Source of the DNA: JBBSMX01 sp038232935
GTDB lineage: Bacteria; Bacteroidota; Rhodothermia; Rhodothermales; JANQRZ01
Assembly (NCBI GenBank): GCA_038232935.1
Contig: JBBSMX010000090.1
Coordinates: 1-16,818, forward strand
DNA length: 16,818 nucleotides
Direction of reading: 5' to 3'
Below, in pieces: positions 1-7,346 of the stretch. The notes under the pieces are model-generated. The model did not search any database and was not told where the DNA came from. It saw nothing but the letters and a program-made list of their open reading frames with translations. Positions within the stretch are counted from its first letter, which is position 1; every line of letters starts with the position of its first letter. Position numbers and translations under genes: made by a program.

Positions 1-666
1 GAGCGGAGCCGAGAGGACAGGCTGCGGCTCCATCGCCACGGCGACGCGGTCCGTCGCGTCAGGCTCGACACGTACCACCACGTCCGTTTGTCGGTACCCG
101 ACGTGCGTGACGACGAGGCGGCGGGGGCCGGGCAGGAGGGGAGCCAGGGCAAAACGGCCGGCTTCGTTCGCCGCCGTGCCGGACGGTTCGCCCTCGGCCG
201 CCACGACGAGCACGACGTGGGCTCCCGCGAGCGGCGCGCCGGTCTCGGCATCGACGACCTCACCGGCGAGTCCGCCCCAGCGCGGGACCGCTTCGGGCTG
301 CGCGAAGAGGGTGTACGTGCCGGAGGAGAGGCGGGCATAGTCGAGCCCGGTGCCCCGGAGCACGCACGCGAGCGCCCGCTCGACCGACTCCCGCTCGGCC
401 CGGCAGAACGCCGTCCGCCCCGCCACGAGCGCGTTGTCGTAGACGAGCGCGATCCGCGTCCGGTCGATGAGCCCTTCGAGTGCGGTTTGCAGCGGGACGC
501 CGACGGCGACGAGCGTCACCCGCTGCGGCGGGGTGGCATCGCGCCCGCGGTCCTGCGCAACAACGGGCGAAGCGCTCCCTCCGCCCACGGCCGTGAGCAG
601 GAAGAGCGCCGCGCCGAGCCGTCGGAGGAGAGCGGCTCTGATCGGGCGGGGAGAGGGGAGGGTCAC
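1..666 (-). CDS. TonB-dependent receptor with STN and carboxypeptidase-regulatory-like domains (N-terminal 222 residues, runs off the window)
   Basis: Outer-membrane receptor that should take up a siderophore or other large substrate using TonB energy; only its periplasmic N-terminal part lies in the window. It starts at a GTG overlapping the TGA of the fecR-like gene (GTGA) and stays open for exactly 222 codons to the edge. Residues 1-38 look like a signal peptide (RR-rich start, hydrophobic 17-29, cleavage near VVA-QD). Residues ~57-121 match an STN (secretin/TonB short N-terminal) domain and include two cysteines, C88 and C101. Residues ~131-212 match a carboxypeptidase-regulatory-like beta-sandwich (GEVVDAETGAPLAGAHV, GRFAL, HVGYR). 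The plug and barrel are beyond the window. An STN domain behind a FecI/FecR pair is the usual layout for a transducing receptor that signals substrate binding through FecR to the sigma factor. Domain calls are by eye; the substrate is unknown. Confidence 0.85.
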   Translation of the reverse strand, partial: MTLPSPRPIRAALLRRLGAALFLLTAVGGGSASPVVAQDRGRDATPPQRVTLVAVGVPLQTALEGLIDRTRIALVYDNALVAGRTAFCRAERESVERALACVLRGTGLDYARLSSGTYTLFAQPEAVPRWGGLAGEVVDAETGAPLAGAHVVLVVAAEGEPSGTAANEAGRFALAPLLPGPRRLVVTHVGYRQTDVVVRVEPDATDRVAVAMEPQPVLSAPL

Positions 667-1688
667 CGATTGGGTGGGGCAGCGGGTGGGGGTTTGTACA
701 GCTCGAATCCGTCGCCGCGAGCCCGATAGCGGAGGCCAAAGGCGGAGGCGAGGTCGCGCACGACGGCCTCGGCCGAGGCTGGGGCTCGGAGCGCCACGCT
801 CACGCGCTGGTCGCCGAGGGCGCGCGGCTGCGGCGTGAGGACGACGCCGAAGCGCCGCTCCACGTCCCGGAGAACGACGCCGAGCGGGCGATCCTTATAT
901 ACGAGGTCGCCGTGCCGCCACGCGAGGGCATCGGCCGTGGACTCCGTGCCTGCCGCGTTCCCTCCGCCCTCCACGCTCCGCACGTCGCCGGGAGAAAGGA
1001 TGGTGGCGGCTTCGGGATGGACGTCCGGGGCGAGGCGGACGCGGCCGGAGACGAGCGCCACCGTCGTCGCGGCCTCGGGTTCGTCGGTCCACGCGCGGAC
1101 GCCGAACTCCGTCCCGAGCACGGTCACGCGCGCATCGAAGGTGCGGACGACGAACGGGGTCTCGTCTTTCACTACGTCGAAGAACGCTTCGCCCTCCAGC
1201 CGGACGGTCCGGGCGGCGAAGGGGCTGTCGAAGAGGCGAGAGCGCCGGAGCGTGGTGCCGCTGTTGAGCGTGACCGTGGAGCCGTCGGGGAGCCGGACGT
1301 CGAGCCGCTCGCCGGGTGCCGCCTCGTACGCGACGGGACGCCCGAGCCACACGAGCGCCAACACCGCCGCGAGCGCGAAGGGAGTAGACCACGCGAGGAG
1401 GCGTTGCCGTGCGGTACGATGCCCACGCACGGGAGGGCGGTCGGCGTGTCGGTCGCGGCCGGGGCTCGCGCCGTCGGCGTCGAGCGCGGTGAGCGCGGTG
1501 AGCGCGGTGAGGAGGCGTTCGGTGCGGGTCACGGCCTCCGCGTCGGAGACCTCCTCGGGTGTGGCGAGCGCAGCGGCGTCCCACACCTCACGGAGACCCT
1601 CGGCCTCGGCAGCGGGGAGGTCGCGCAGCACGCGGTCGAGGTCCGGGTGCTTGGCGGCATCGGGAAGAGGGGAGCGACGTGCGTTCAT
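663..1688 (-). CDS. FecR-family anti-sigma factor
   Basis: Inner-membrane sigma regulator, 341 aa. Cytoplasmic N-terminal region ~1-95, one membrane segment ~98-117 (AWSTPFALAAVLALVWLG), then a periplasmic FecR domain ~122-222 (GERLDVRLPDGSTVTLNSGT, LEGEAFFDV, TVLGTEFGVRAW, LVSGRVRL) and a C-terminal domain ~253-333 of the kind found after FecR in Bacteroidota (DUF4974-like). The family binds its sigma factor in the cytoplasm and an STN receptor in the periplasm. The ATG overlaps the sigma stop codon (ATGA) and the stop overlaps the receptor start (GTGA), so the three genes should be co-translated. A triplicated 9-bp unit at 1482-1508 encodes the Thr-Ala-Leu run at residues ~60-69. Regulation by substrate-loaded receptor is inferred from the family. 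Confidence 0.92.
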   Translation of the reverse strand: MNARRSPLPDAAKHPDLDRVLRDLPAAEAEGLREVWDAAALATPEEVSDAEAVTRTERLLTALTALTALDADGASPGRDRHADRPPVRGHRTARQRLLAWSTPFALAAVLALVWLGRPVAYEAAPGERLDVRLPDGSTVTLNSGTTLRRSRLFDSPFAARTVRLEGEAFFDVVKDETPFVVRTFDARVTVLGTEFGVRAWTDEPEAATTVALVSGRVRLAPDVHPEAATILSPGDVRSVEGGGNAAGTESTADALAWRHGDLVYKDRPLGVVLRDVERRFGVVLTPQPRALGDQRVSVALRAPASAEAVVRDLASAFGLRYRARGDGFELYKPPPAAPPNR

Positions 1689-2278
1689 GGTTGGTACGGC
1701 TGGTGGGGCGCATTCAGAGCGTCGAGGCGGAGGCGGAGGTCGCGGAGGGCGTGGACGATGTGGGTGTCCACGGTGCGGACGGAGAGTCCCATCACGGTCG
1801 CGATCTCGGCGTGGGAGAGCTCGTGGAACCGGCTGAGCCGGAAGGCCTCGCGCCGGCGCGGCGGGAGCGCGTCGATCCAGCGCCGGAGGTGGCGGCCGAG
1901 CTCGGCGGCGTGCAGCGCCGCGTCGGGCGCGGGCGTCCCGTCGCCTCCGAGCGCGGAGCCGTCGAGGTCATCGACGGCCGCGCCCGCATCGACGCGGGCG
2001 CGGCGGCGGTTGAGGTTGAGGGCCCGGTTCCGAGTCATGGTGTACAGGAGGGCCTGGAGAGAGACTTCGACGGTGAGGGCGTCGCGCTGCTCCCACAGCT
2101 TGACGAACACGTCCTGCACCACGTCGTACGCCGAGGCCGTGTCGCCGGTGAGACTGCGGGCGTAGCGGACGAGCCGGTCTTGGTGCGTGCGGTACGTCTC
2201 CGCGAGCGCGCCCGGCTCCGCGAGGTGGAGCCGCACCGCCGGGGGAGGCGGGAGATCATCACGGGTCACGGCGCTCAT
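1685..2278 (-). CDS. ECF RNA polymerase sigma factor, FecI-like
   Basis: 197-aa extracytoplasmic-function sigma factor. Region 2 spans ~22-90, with the typical core-binding stretch DVVQDVFVKLWE at 52-63. A low-complexity linker (~96-125) follows, then region 4 at ~130-187 (LPPRRREAFRLSRFHELSHAEIA, then the helix-turn-helix GLSVRTVDTHIVHALRDLR). The frame is open further upstream, but residue 81 of that longer frame (MSAVTRDD) is chosen because the upstream translation does not resemble the family and would extend into the divergent rel promoter region. It heads an operon with the anti-sigma and TonB receptor, overlapping the next gene by 4 bp. It probably autoregulates this operon; no promoter could be read with confidence. 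Confidence 0.92.
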   Translation of the reverse strand: MSAVTRDDLPPPPAVRLHLAEPGALAETYRTHQDRLVRYARSLTGDTASAYDVVQDVFVKLWEQRDALTVEVSLQALLYTMTRNRALNLNRRRARVDAGAAVDDLDGSALGGDGTPAPDAALHAAELGRHLRRWIDALPPRRREAFRLSRFHELSHAEIATVMGLSVRTVDTHIVHALRDLRLRLDALNAPHQPYQP

Positions 2279-2566
2279 CCGGCTGGTGTCATGGTCGGGA
2301 TTGTGAAGGGCACTGGCTTCGTGGGCACCTGATAGATAGACACTGGAGCGGCGACGGATGCGTAACAGCGACGGCGGGGAGCCTCCCGCCCGACCTGCCA
2401 AAGTAGACCGGGGGCTACCCTTTCCATCTACCTCCGCCGAGTGAGCCGGGTGAGCCCGCACCGCCTTATTCTTCCATGCTTCCTTACTGGAGCAGAGGAA
2501 CCGGCGCGCTGCCGCCACATACCCGTATCAGTCGGCGGCACATGGGTGTCGCCCCGCGGAGACTAC
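2279..2566. promoter_or_regulatory. Divergent intergenic region between sigma factor and rel
   Basis: 288 bp separate two divergent start codons and must carry both promoters. An imperfect GC palindrome (GGCGGGGAGCCTCCCGCC) lies near 2374-2391. On the plus strand CTACCCTTTCC near 2413-2423 resembles, but does not match, the Bacteroidota -7 element TAnnTTTG. The rel start has a GGAG at 2558-2561, five bases before its ATG. No operator or promoter can be assigned firmly. Confidence 0.4.
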
Positions 2567-4873
2567 ATGATAAAAGCATCGGAATATCTCAGCGCTCAGC
2601 TCCAGGAGATCCAGATCGAGCCGGCCTTCGAGCGCCGCCTCCGCGTCCTCCTCGAATACTGCCGCCGGAACCTCCCCGCCGTGGACGAGGCGATGCTCCG
2701 CCGCGCCTTCGGCATCGCCTACTGGGCGCACCGCGACGACCACCGCGCCTCCGGGGAGCGCTACATCTCGCACCCCCTCGAAGTCGCCACCATCGTCGCG
2801 CGCGACGTGCCGTTCGACGACGTATCCGTCGCGGCGGCCCTGCTCCACGACACCGTCGAGGACACGGACATCTCGCTCGAACTCATCGAGGCCGAGTTCG
2901 GGCGCCGGATGGCCCTCATCATCGACGGGCTGACGAAGATCGACCACGTCTTCGAGAGCCGCGAGCTCGGCCAGGCCGAGAACGTCCGGAAGCTCATGCT
3001 CTCGATGGCATCGGACATCCGCGTCATCATCGTCAAGTTCGCCGACCGGCTCCACAACATGCGGACGCTCGGCTCGCTCTCCCAGCGGCGCCAGCTCAAG
3101 ATCGCCAGCGAGACGCAGGACCTCTTCGTCCCCCTCGCCCACCGCTTCGGCCTCAACGAGGTCAAGACCGAGCTCGAAGACCTGTGCCTGAAGTACCTCC
3201 AGCCCGATGCCTATCAGGCGATTGCGCGCGGCCTCAACAAGACGCGGCGGCAGCGCGAGCACTTCATCGAGCGGTTCATCGAGCCCGTCAAAGACGAGCT
3301 CACGGAGGCGGGATTCGCCTTCACCATCTACGGCCGGCCGAAGAGCATCTCGTCGATCTACCGCAAGATGCAGGTCCAGCAGAAGGACCTCGACGAGATC
3401 TTCGACCTCTTCGCGATCCGCGTCGTGCTCAAGGGCGAGGGCAAAAAAGGCCGTGAGGACTGCTGGCGCGTCTACTCCATCCTGACGGACCTCTACAAGC
3501 CGATCCCGGAGCGCTTCCGCGACCTCATCTCCGTGCCGAAGTCGAACGGCTACCAGAGCCTCCACACGACGGTCCTCGGGCCGGACGGGCGGCCCGTCGA
3601 GATCCAGATCCGGACCGAGGAGATGCACGCTGTCGCCGAGCGCGGCGTGGCGGCGCACTGGAAGTACAAAGAGGGCGGGCCGGGCGGACCTGCCGGCGGG
3701 GATGGCGTGGCGGCCAAAGTCCGCAGCGACGAGGCGATGGAGCAGATCTACGCCTGGGTCCGCGACCTCATGGAGAACCCGGCACCGGACCGCGCCAGCG
3801 ACTTCGTCAAGGAGTTCCAGCTCAACCTCTACGACGAGGAGATCTACGTCTTCACCCCGCAGGGCGACCTTCTCACGCTCCCGCGCGGGGCGACGCCCGT
3901 GGACTTCGCCTTCCAGGTCCACACCGAGGTCGGGTTCCACTGCATCGGGGCGAAGGCGAACGGGCGGATGATCCCGCTCTCGTACCACCTCAGCAGCGGC
4001 GACCAGGTCGAGATCCTGACTTCGAAGAAGCAGACGCCGAACCCGGACTGGATGCAGTTTGTGGTGACGCACAAGGCCCGCAGCCGCATCCGCCACTGGA
4101 TCAACGAGAAGCGGCGGAAGGCGGTTGAGCACGGGCGCGAGCTGCTGGAGAAGAAGCTGAAGCGGGCCAAGCTGGAGCTGGACGAGGACGAGCTGAACCG
4201 GCTCTCGTCCCGCCTCAAGTTTCCGACCTCGCAGCAGCTCTTCTACGAGGTCGGCGTCGGCCTCTACGACCCGGCCGATTTCGTCCGCTCTGTTCGAGAG
4301 GGCCGGCATGAGATAGAGCAATCCGAGGCTGGGAAGGATGGCCTGCCCCGCTCCAGCGGGGATACGCCGCTCCGCCTCCAGGTCTCCGAGTTCACCGAGA
4401 CCGCCCGCGAAGAAGGCCGCGCCGCCCTCGTCATCGACGGCGAGCACCACGCCGACCTCGCCACGCAGTACGCCACGTGCTGCAACCCCATCCCCGGCGA
4501 CGACGTGTTCGGGTTCGTTTCGAAAACCGGCACCATCAACATCCATCGCACGAGCTGTCGCAACGCGCCGCACCTCTTGATGGACCACGCGGACCGCATC
4601 ATCCCGGTCGAGTGGAGCCGGCAGAAGGACGTGCAGTTCATCGCGGCGCTCCGGCTCGTCGGCGAGGACCGCGTCGGAATGGTGTCCGACATCACGACGG
4701 TGATCTCGAAGAACCTCAAGACGAACATCCGCAGCATCACCGTCGAGAGCGAGGACGGCGTGTTCGAGGGGACGGTCGTCCTGTTCGTCTCGGACCTCAA
4801 GCACCTCCGCCGGCTGATGCAGCGGCTCGGCAAGCTCGACGGGATGTACGGCGTGTACCGGTTTGAGGAGTAG
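2567..4873 (+). CDS. Bifunctional (p)ppGpp synthetase/hydrolase, Rel/SpoT family
   Basis: Makes and degrades the alarmone (p)ppGpp in the cytoplasm, probably on the ribosome. 768 aa from the ATG with a GGAG at 2558-2561; the frame is open 42 codons further up but that part is not family-like. HD hydrolase ~45-200 keeps H69, H94-D95 and EDT at 98-100, so hydrolysis looks intact. Synthetase ~250-370 keeps GRPKSISSIYRKM, PKSNGYQSLHTTV and EIQIRT. The charge-switch motif reads RFRD (316-319), i.e. the basic RxKD-like form of bifunctional enzymes, not the EFDD form of RelA-only enzymes. TGS ~425-486, zinc-finger-like segment with C638, C639, H660 and C664, and ACT ~692-766. It is a single gene with no close downstream partner. 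Both activities are inferred from motif conservation. Confidence 0.97.
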   Translation: MIKASEYLSAQLQEIQIEPAFERRLRVLLEYCRRNLPAVDEAMLRRAFGIAYWAHRDDHRASGERYISHPLEVATIVARDVPFDDVSVAAALLHDTVEDTDISLELIEAEFGRRMALIIDGLTKIDHVFESRELGQAENVRKLMLSMASDIRVIIVKFADRLHNMRTLGSLSQRRQLKIASETQDLFVPLAHRFGLNEVKTELEDLCLKYLQPDAYQAIARGLNKTRRQREHFIERFIEPVKDELTEAGFAFTIYGRPKSISSIYRKMQVQQKDLDEIFDLFAIRVVLKGEGKKGREDCWRVYSILTDLYKPIPERFRDLISVPKSNGYQSLHTTVLGPDGRPVEIQIRTEEMHAVAERGVAAHWKYKEGGPGGPAGGDGVAAKVRSDEAMEQIYAWVRDLMENPAPDRASDFVKEFQLNLYDEEIYVFTPQGDLLTLPRGATPVDFAFQVHTEVGFHCIGAKANGRMIPLSYHLSSGDQVEILTSKKQTPNPDWMQFVVTHKARSRIRHWINEKRRKAVEHGRELLEKKLKRAKLELDEDELNRLSSRLKFPTSQQLFYEVGVGLYDPADFVRSVREGRHEIEQSEAGKDGLPRSSGDTPLRLQVSEFTETAREEGRAALVIDGEHHADLATQYATCCNPIPGDDVFGFVSKTGTINIHRTSCRNAPHLLMDHADRIIPVEWSRQKDVQFIAALRLVGEDRVGMVSDITTVISKNLKTNIRSITVESEDGVFEGTVVLFVSDLKHLRRLMQRLGKLDGMYGVYRFEE

Positions 4874-5317
4874 GGGTGGAGGGAGAGTAAAAAGGACAGA
4901 GGGTAGAGGATAGAGGACAGGAGGAGGATGGGATGCGGGCTGTGGGGCGTATTACTTGTTTGTTTTTTAATCATTTCTGCTTCGCTTCCCCATCCGGTTG
5001 CTATTCCTACCCTTTCCCGTGTGAAAGTTCTGCACAGAGTCCGAGTGGGGACTAATCACGGAATCGGATTTGTTCTTCTTGGAACATGTGCAAAGTTAGT
5101 CGGTTGAGGCGCATCGTGCATTACCGGAACTGCGCAGCTAAATATCCGGACTGAGTGCGTTGTTGAACGAAAGGGTTGTGATAGGTGACGTTGTGCTGGA
5201 GGAAATGGCACGGTCGCTCGTAACAGCCCCTGCCTTTGGACCTAGGCTTGCTGGTTTGATCTCCGCCACTCAGCATGTGCACATTTCTAACTCCAAACCA
5301 CCACTCGAGATAAAAAC
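4874..5317. other. 444-bp intergenic region between rel and the HU-like gene
   Basis: No credible gene. It opens with a purine-rich heptad array (annotated separately) and then becomes clearly more AT-rich than its surroundings, with a run of six T at 4963-4968 that lacks a convincing stem. A perfect 10-bp palindrome ATGTGCACAT at 5275-5284 lies 33 bp before the HU-like ATG, and its core CATGTGCA occurs again at 5085-5092. The AT-rich part probably holds the promoter of the HU-like gene, but no TTTG/TAnnTTTG pair with correct spacing was found. Confidence 0.5.
4892..4926 (+). repeat. Short heptanucleotide tandem array (RAGGRYA units)
   Basis: Four consecutive 7-bp units AAGGACA, GAGGGTA, GAGGATA and GAGGACA (4892-4919), followed by a degenerate unit GGAGGAG. 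The array begins 18 bp after the rel stop codon. The units share the consensus (A/G)AGG(A/G)(C/T)A with those between ruvX and def at 6297-6379, suggesting a dispersed short-repeat family. Function unknown. Confidence 0.7.
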
Positions 5318-5767
5318 ATGGCTCAAAAGCGAGTCCCCACGCTGACCAAAAAAGACGTTGCTCGTCGCGTCGCCGAACTGCGAAACGAGCCGATCTACAA
5401 GTCTGAGCCCTGGGTCACGGACGTCATCACGGCACTGCGAGAGTTGATGCTCGACGCGGACCCGGAGGTTCGGATTGAGCTTCGGGACTTCGGCGTGTTC
5501 GAGGTCAAGAAGACCAAGGCCAAGCCAAAGGCTCGGAATCCCAAGACGAACGAGACCGTGTTCATCCCGAGCCGGCGCAAGACCCACTTCAAGCCGAGCA
5601 AGCGCGTGAAGCAGGAGCTCCAGCAGCCGCTGAAGGATCTGGGCTACTCGATCCCCGAGGGGAGCGCCGACGCGCCGACCAATGGCATGACCAATGGGAA
5701 GCAGCTCAACGGCACCGCCAAGAACGGCACGAAGTCCGCGAAGGTGAAGCAGACCAGCAACGCCTAG
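5318..5767 (+). CDS. HU/IHF-family DNA-binding protein with a basic, Asn/Gly-rich C-terminal tail
   Basis: Nucleoid-associated protein that should bind and bend DNA as a dimer. 149 aa against about 90-100 for a plain HU or IHF subunit. The HU core is ~9-110: helices KKDVARRVAELRNE and PWVTDVITALRELMLD, strand VRIELRDFGVFEVKK, and the DNA-binding arm with RNPKT at 73-77. Residues ~112-149 form an extra tail with TNG repeats (120s), NGT repeats and several lysines, likely disordered and DNA-contacting. The tail TNG repeats come from a 12-bp DNA repeat (5677-5685 and 5689-5697). The ATG follows an A-rich stretch without Shine-Dalgarno, usual here. A perfect hairpin terminator follows. Whether it forms homodimers or acts as an IHF subunit cannot be told. 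Confidence 0.9.
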   Translation: MAQKRVPTLTKKDVARRVAELRNEPIYKSEPWVTDVITALRELMLDADPEVRIELRDFGVFEVKKTKAKPKARNPKTNETVFIPSRRKTHFKPSKRVKQELQQPLKDLGYSIPEGSADAPTNGMTNGKQLNGTAKNGTKSAKVKQTSNA

Positions 5768-5794
5768 CGACCGCTCTTGCGCTCGTTGTACCTT

Positions 5795-5820
5795 CAAGGG
5801 CCGGCTTGCGCCGGCCCTTG
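5795..5820 (+). terminator. Hairpin terminator after the HU-like gene
   Basis: Perfect 11-bp stem (5795-5805 with 5810-5820) closed by a TTGC loop, 27 bp after the HU-like stop codon. The downstream bases are ACGTTTG, not a long T run, so termination may be partial. It ends 8 bp before the upstream candidate start of ruvX. Confidence 0.7.
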
Positions 5821-5867
5821 ACGTTTGTATGCGCGACACGCTTCCTCCAGCCGGTTTTCTCAACGCC

Positions 5868-6302
5868 ATGCTCTCTTCCAAGCCTCGGATCGTCGCGGTG
5901 GACTACGGCACCAAGCGGGTCGGCCTCGCCGTGGCGGACCCGCTCCGACTGTTCGCGCAACCGCTCGGCACGTATTCCCAGGACGAGTCCGTCGAGCGGC
6001 TCCGCAGGCTGCACCGCGAAGAGGGGATCGACGCCCTCGTCGTGGGGTGGCCGCTCACGCCCGATGGCGAGGAGGGGCCGGCGACGGAGCGGGTCCGTCC
6101 ATACTTCAACCGGCTCCGCAACGCCTTCCCCGGCGTCGAACTCGTCGCGTGGGACGAGCGCTTCTCGTCGGTGCAGGCGAAAGAGGCGATCCGCGCGGCC
6201 GGTGCCGGGCGTAAAGCGCGCCGGGACAAGGGCCGCGTGGACCGCGCCGCCGCCGCCATCATCCTCCAAGCGTACCTCGACGAGGTCGAAAGTGTGAAGT
6301 GA
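5868..6302 (+). CDS. ruvX: Putative pre-16S rRNA nuclease, RuvX/YqgF family
   Basis: RNase H-fold nuclease family implicated in 16S rRNA 5' maturation (also described as a Holliday-junction resolvase homologue). 144 aa from this ATG, near the usual 135-150. Visible motifs are VAVDYGTKRVGLAVADPL (first catalytic Asp), VVGWPLTPDGEEGPA, the DERFSS block and a C-terminal DRAAAAIILQAYLD. The family normally starts a few residues before the DYG motif, which favours the ATG at 5868. An in-frame ATG at 5829 would add 13 residues and begin 8 bp after the upstream hairpin; neither has a Shine-Dalgarno. def follows after an 82-bp spacer with heptad repeats, so the two may be co-transcribed. Confident in the family; the start is less certain. 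Confidence 0.9.
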   Translation: MLSSKPRIVAVDYGTKRVGLAVADPLRLFAQPLGTYSQDESVERLRRLHREEGIDALVVGWPLTPDGEEGPATERVRPYFNRLRNAFPGVELVAWDERFSSVQAKEAIRAAGAGRKARRDKGRVDRAAAAIILQAYLDEVESVK

Positions 6303-6379
6303 AAAGGGTAAAGGGTAATAGGAGGCTCTCCGGTCGAGTAAGCCGACTTCACCCTTCACCCTTCACCCCTTACCCTTTA
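6297..6379. repeat. Inverted pair of heptanucleotide arrays between ruvX and def
   Basis: Left array, reading forward: AAGTGAA, AAGGGTA, AAGGGTA (6297-6317). Right array, complementary orientation: CCCTTCA, CCCTTCA, CCCCTTA, CCCTTTA (6352-6379), with a partial unit just before. TAAAGGGTAA (6309-6318) is an exact reverse complement of 6370-6379, so a 10-bp stem can form with a 51-nt loop, ending 5 bp before the def ATG. The left array overlaps the last codons of ruvX. Units share the consensus of the array at 4892-4926. Confidence 0.8.
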
Positions 6380-6384
6380 CTCGA

Positions 6385-6978
6385 ATGATTCTCCCGATCT
6401 ATCCCTACGGCAGCCCGGTCCTCCGCGAGGAGACGACGCCGGTCGAGCAGGACAGTCCCGAGCTGCAGCAGCTCATCGACGACATGGTCGAGACGATGCA
6501 CGCGGCGAGTGGGATCGGGCTGGCCGCGCCCCAGGTTGGCCGCCGCGAGATGCTCTTCGTCGTCGATCTCGGCGCGATGGCCGAGGAACTGATGCAGGAG
6601 ATGGAGGAGGTACCGGACTACGTCCACGCGCCCATGGCTTTCATCAATCCGGAGATCGTGGGCGAGGACGAGGATCTCTGTGATTACGAGGAGGGATGCC
6701 TCTCCATCCCCGACATCCGCGAGATGGTGGCGCGCCCGGACCGCGTCCGCATCCGCTTCCTCGACCGGCACTTCGAGCCCCAGGAGATCGAGGCGGTGGG
6801 CGTCCTCGCGCGCGTGGTGCAGCACGAGCTCGACCACCTCCATGGCATTCTCTTTATCGACCACATCAGTCAGCTCCGGCGGCGGCTGCTGAGCCGGCGG
6901 CTGCGCAGCATCGCTCGCGGCGAAGGCGAAACCGACTACCTCCTCGCCGACCCCAGTGCCGAGCCGCAGTCCGTCTAG
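6385..6978 (+). CDS. def: Peptide deformylase
   Basis: Metalloenzyme that removes the formyl group from the N-terminal Met of new proteins, at the ribosome exit. 197 aa. All three family motifs are intact: GIGLAAPQ at 43-50, EEGCLS with metal-ligand C105, and QHELDH with H147, E148 and H151. The N-terminus MILPIYPYGSPVLR is the normal start of the family, so the ATG at 6385 is secure, although no Shine-Dalgarno precedes it; heptad repeats that can pair with each other run up to 5 bp before it. An extra acidic stretch (~64-82, MAEELMQEMEEVPDY) sits between motifs 1 and 2, within family variation. The stop codon lies at the joint of a 17-bp duplication. Confidence 0.97.
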   Translation: MILPIYPYGSPVLREETTPVEQDSPELQQLIDDMVETMHAASGIGLAAPQVGRREMLFVVDLGAMAEELMQEMEEVPDYVHAPMAFINPEIVGEDEDLCDYEEGCLSIPDIREMVARPDRVRIRFLDRHFEPQEIEAVGVLARVVQHELDHLHGILFIDHISQLRRRLLSRRLRSIARGEGETDYLLADPSAEPQSV

Positions 6979-6994
6979 AGCCGCAGTCCGTCTA
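6961..6994 (+). repeat. Perfect 17-bp tandem duplication across the def stop codon
   Basis: GAGCCGCAGTCCGTCTA occurs twice back to back (6961-6977 and 6978-6994). The def stop TAG (6976-6978) straddles the junction. Looks like a recent slippage or duplication event; the second copy is untranslated. Confidence 0.9.
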
Positions 6995-7063
6995 AACGAG
7001 GGGAGAACGAACGGGTGCGGTCACCGTACAACCGACCCCTTTCCCTTCAAGCCTCCTGCGCCC

Positions 7064-7273
7064 ATGTCCGATCAGCCTGAGAAAGACCCCGAGGAACTCG
7101 AAAAAGAGAAGCCTGATTATGTCGAGGACACGTCCGGCAGTGGCGAGATCGACCACCAGCCGGAGATAGGAACCGACCCGATGTCGCTGCCGCAGGAGGG
7201 CACACACAAGACGATCATCTCGCCCGATCCCGAAAAGGTCCGTGAGGCGGAGCGAAAAGGGCGCGGCTACTGA
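7064..7273 (+). CDS. Small acidic protein of unknown function
   Basis: 69-aa protein starting MSDQPEKDPEELEKEKPDY, rich in Glu, Asp, Lys and Pro and without hydrophobic segments, so probably soluble and largely disordered. Not recognised as a known family. The frame is open upstream to 6956 but that part overlaps def and the 17-bp duplication; the ATG at 7064 is chosen because the acidic composition begins there. It sits 85 bp after def and is followed by a terminator-like hairpin, so it could be the last gene of a ruvX-def-acidic protein transcript. The C-terminal SPDPEKVREAERKGRGY is the most structured-looking part. Confidence 0.65.
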   Translation: MSDQPEKDPEELEKEKPDYVEDTSGSGEIDHQPEIGTDPMSLPQEGTHKTIISPDPEKVREAERKGRGY

Positions 7274-7297
7274 CGCCTCCGCTCACCCGTACTTTCC

Positions 7298-7335
7298 GAG
7301 GCCGCCCGGTATCCCATCGGTGCGGCCTCTTTCTT
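7298..7335 (+). terminator. Probable intrinsic terminator after the small acidic protein gene
   Basis: GAGGCCGC (7298-7305) pairs with GCGGCCTC (7322-7329) across a 16-nt loop and is followed by TTTCTT. It is 24 bp after the stop codon and just before the phosphodiesterase start. Confidence 0.65.
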
Positions 7336-7346
7336 AACGCCTCGCT

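Noticed and set aside
260..739. Minus-strand 159-codon open frame overlapping the receptor and FecR ends
   Set aside because: Arg/Pro/Ala-rich shadow frame; the receptor frame 1-666 has signal peptide, STN and beta-sandwich motifs.
1482..1508. Three 9-bp repeats considered as a regulatory array
   Set aside because: They are in frame within fecR and simply encode Thr-Ala-Leu repeats.
2528..4804. Minus-strand 758-codon open frame opposite rel
   Set aside because: Antisense shadow typical of GC-rich DNA; rel on the plus strand has complete domains.
5160..5345. Small plus-strand frame (61 codons, TTG start) overlapping the HU-like start
   Set aside because: No Shine-Dalgarno, no family similarity, and it runs into the HU-like gene in another frame; probably promoter and leader DNA.
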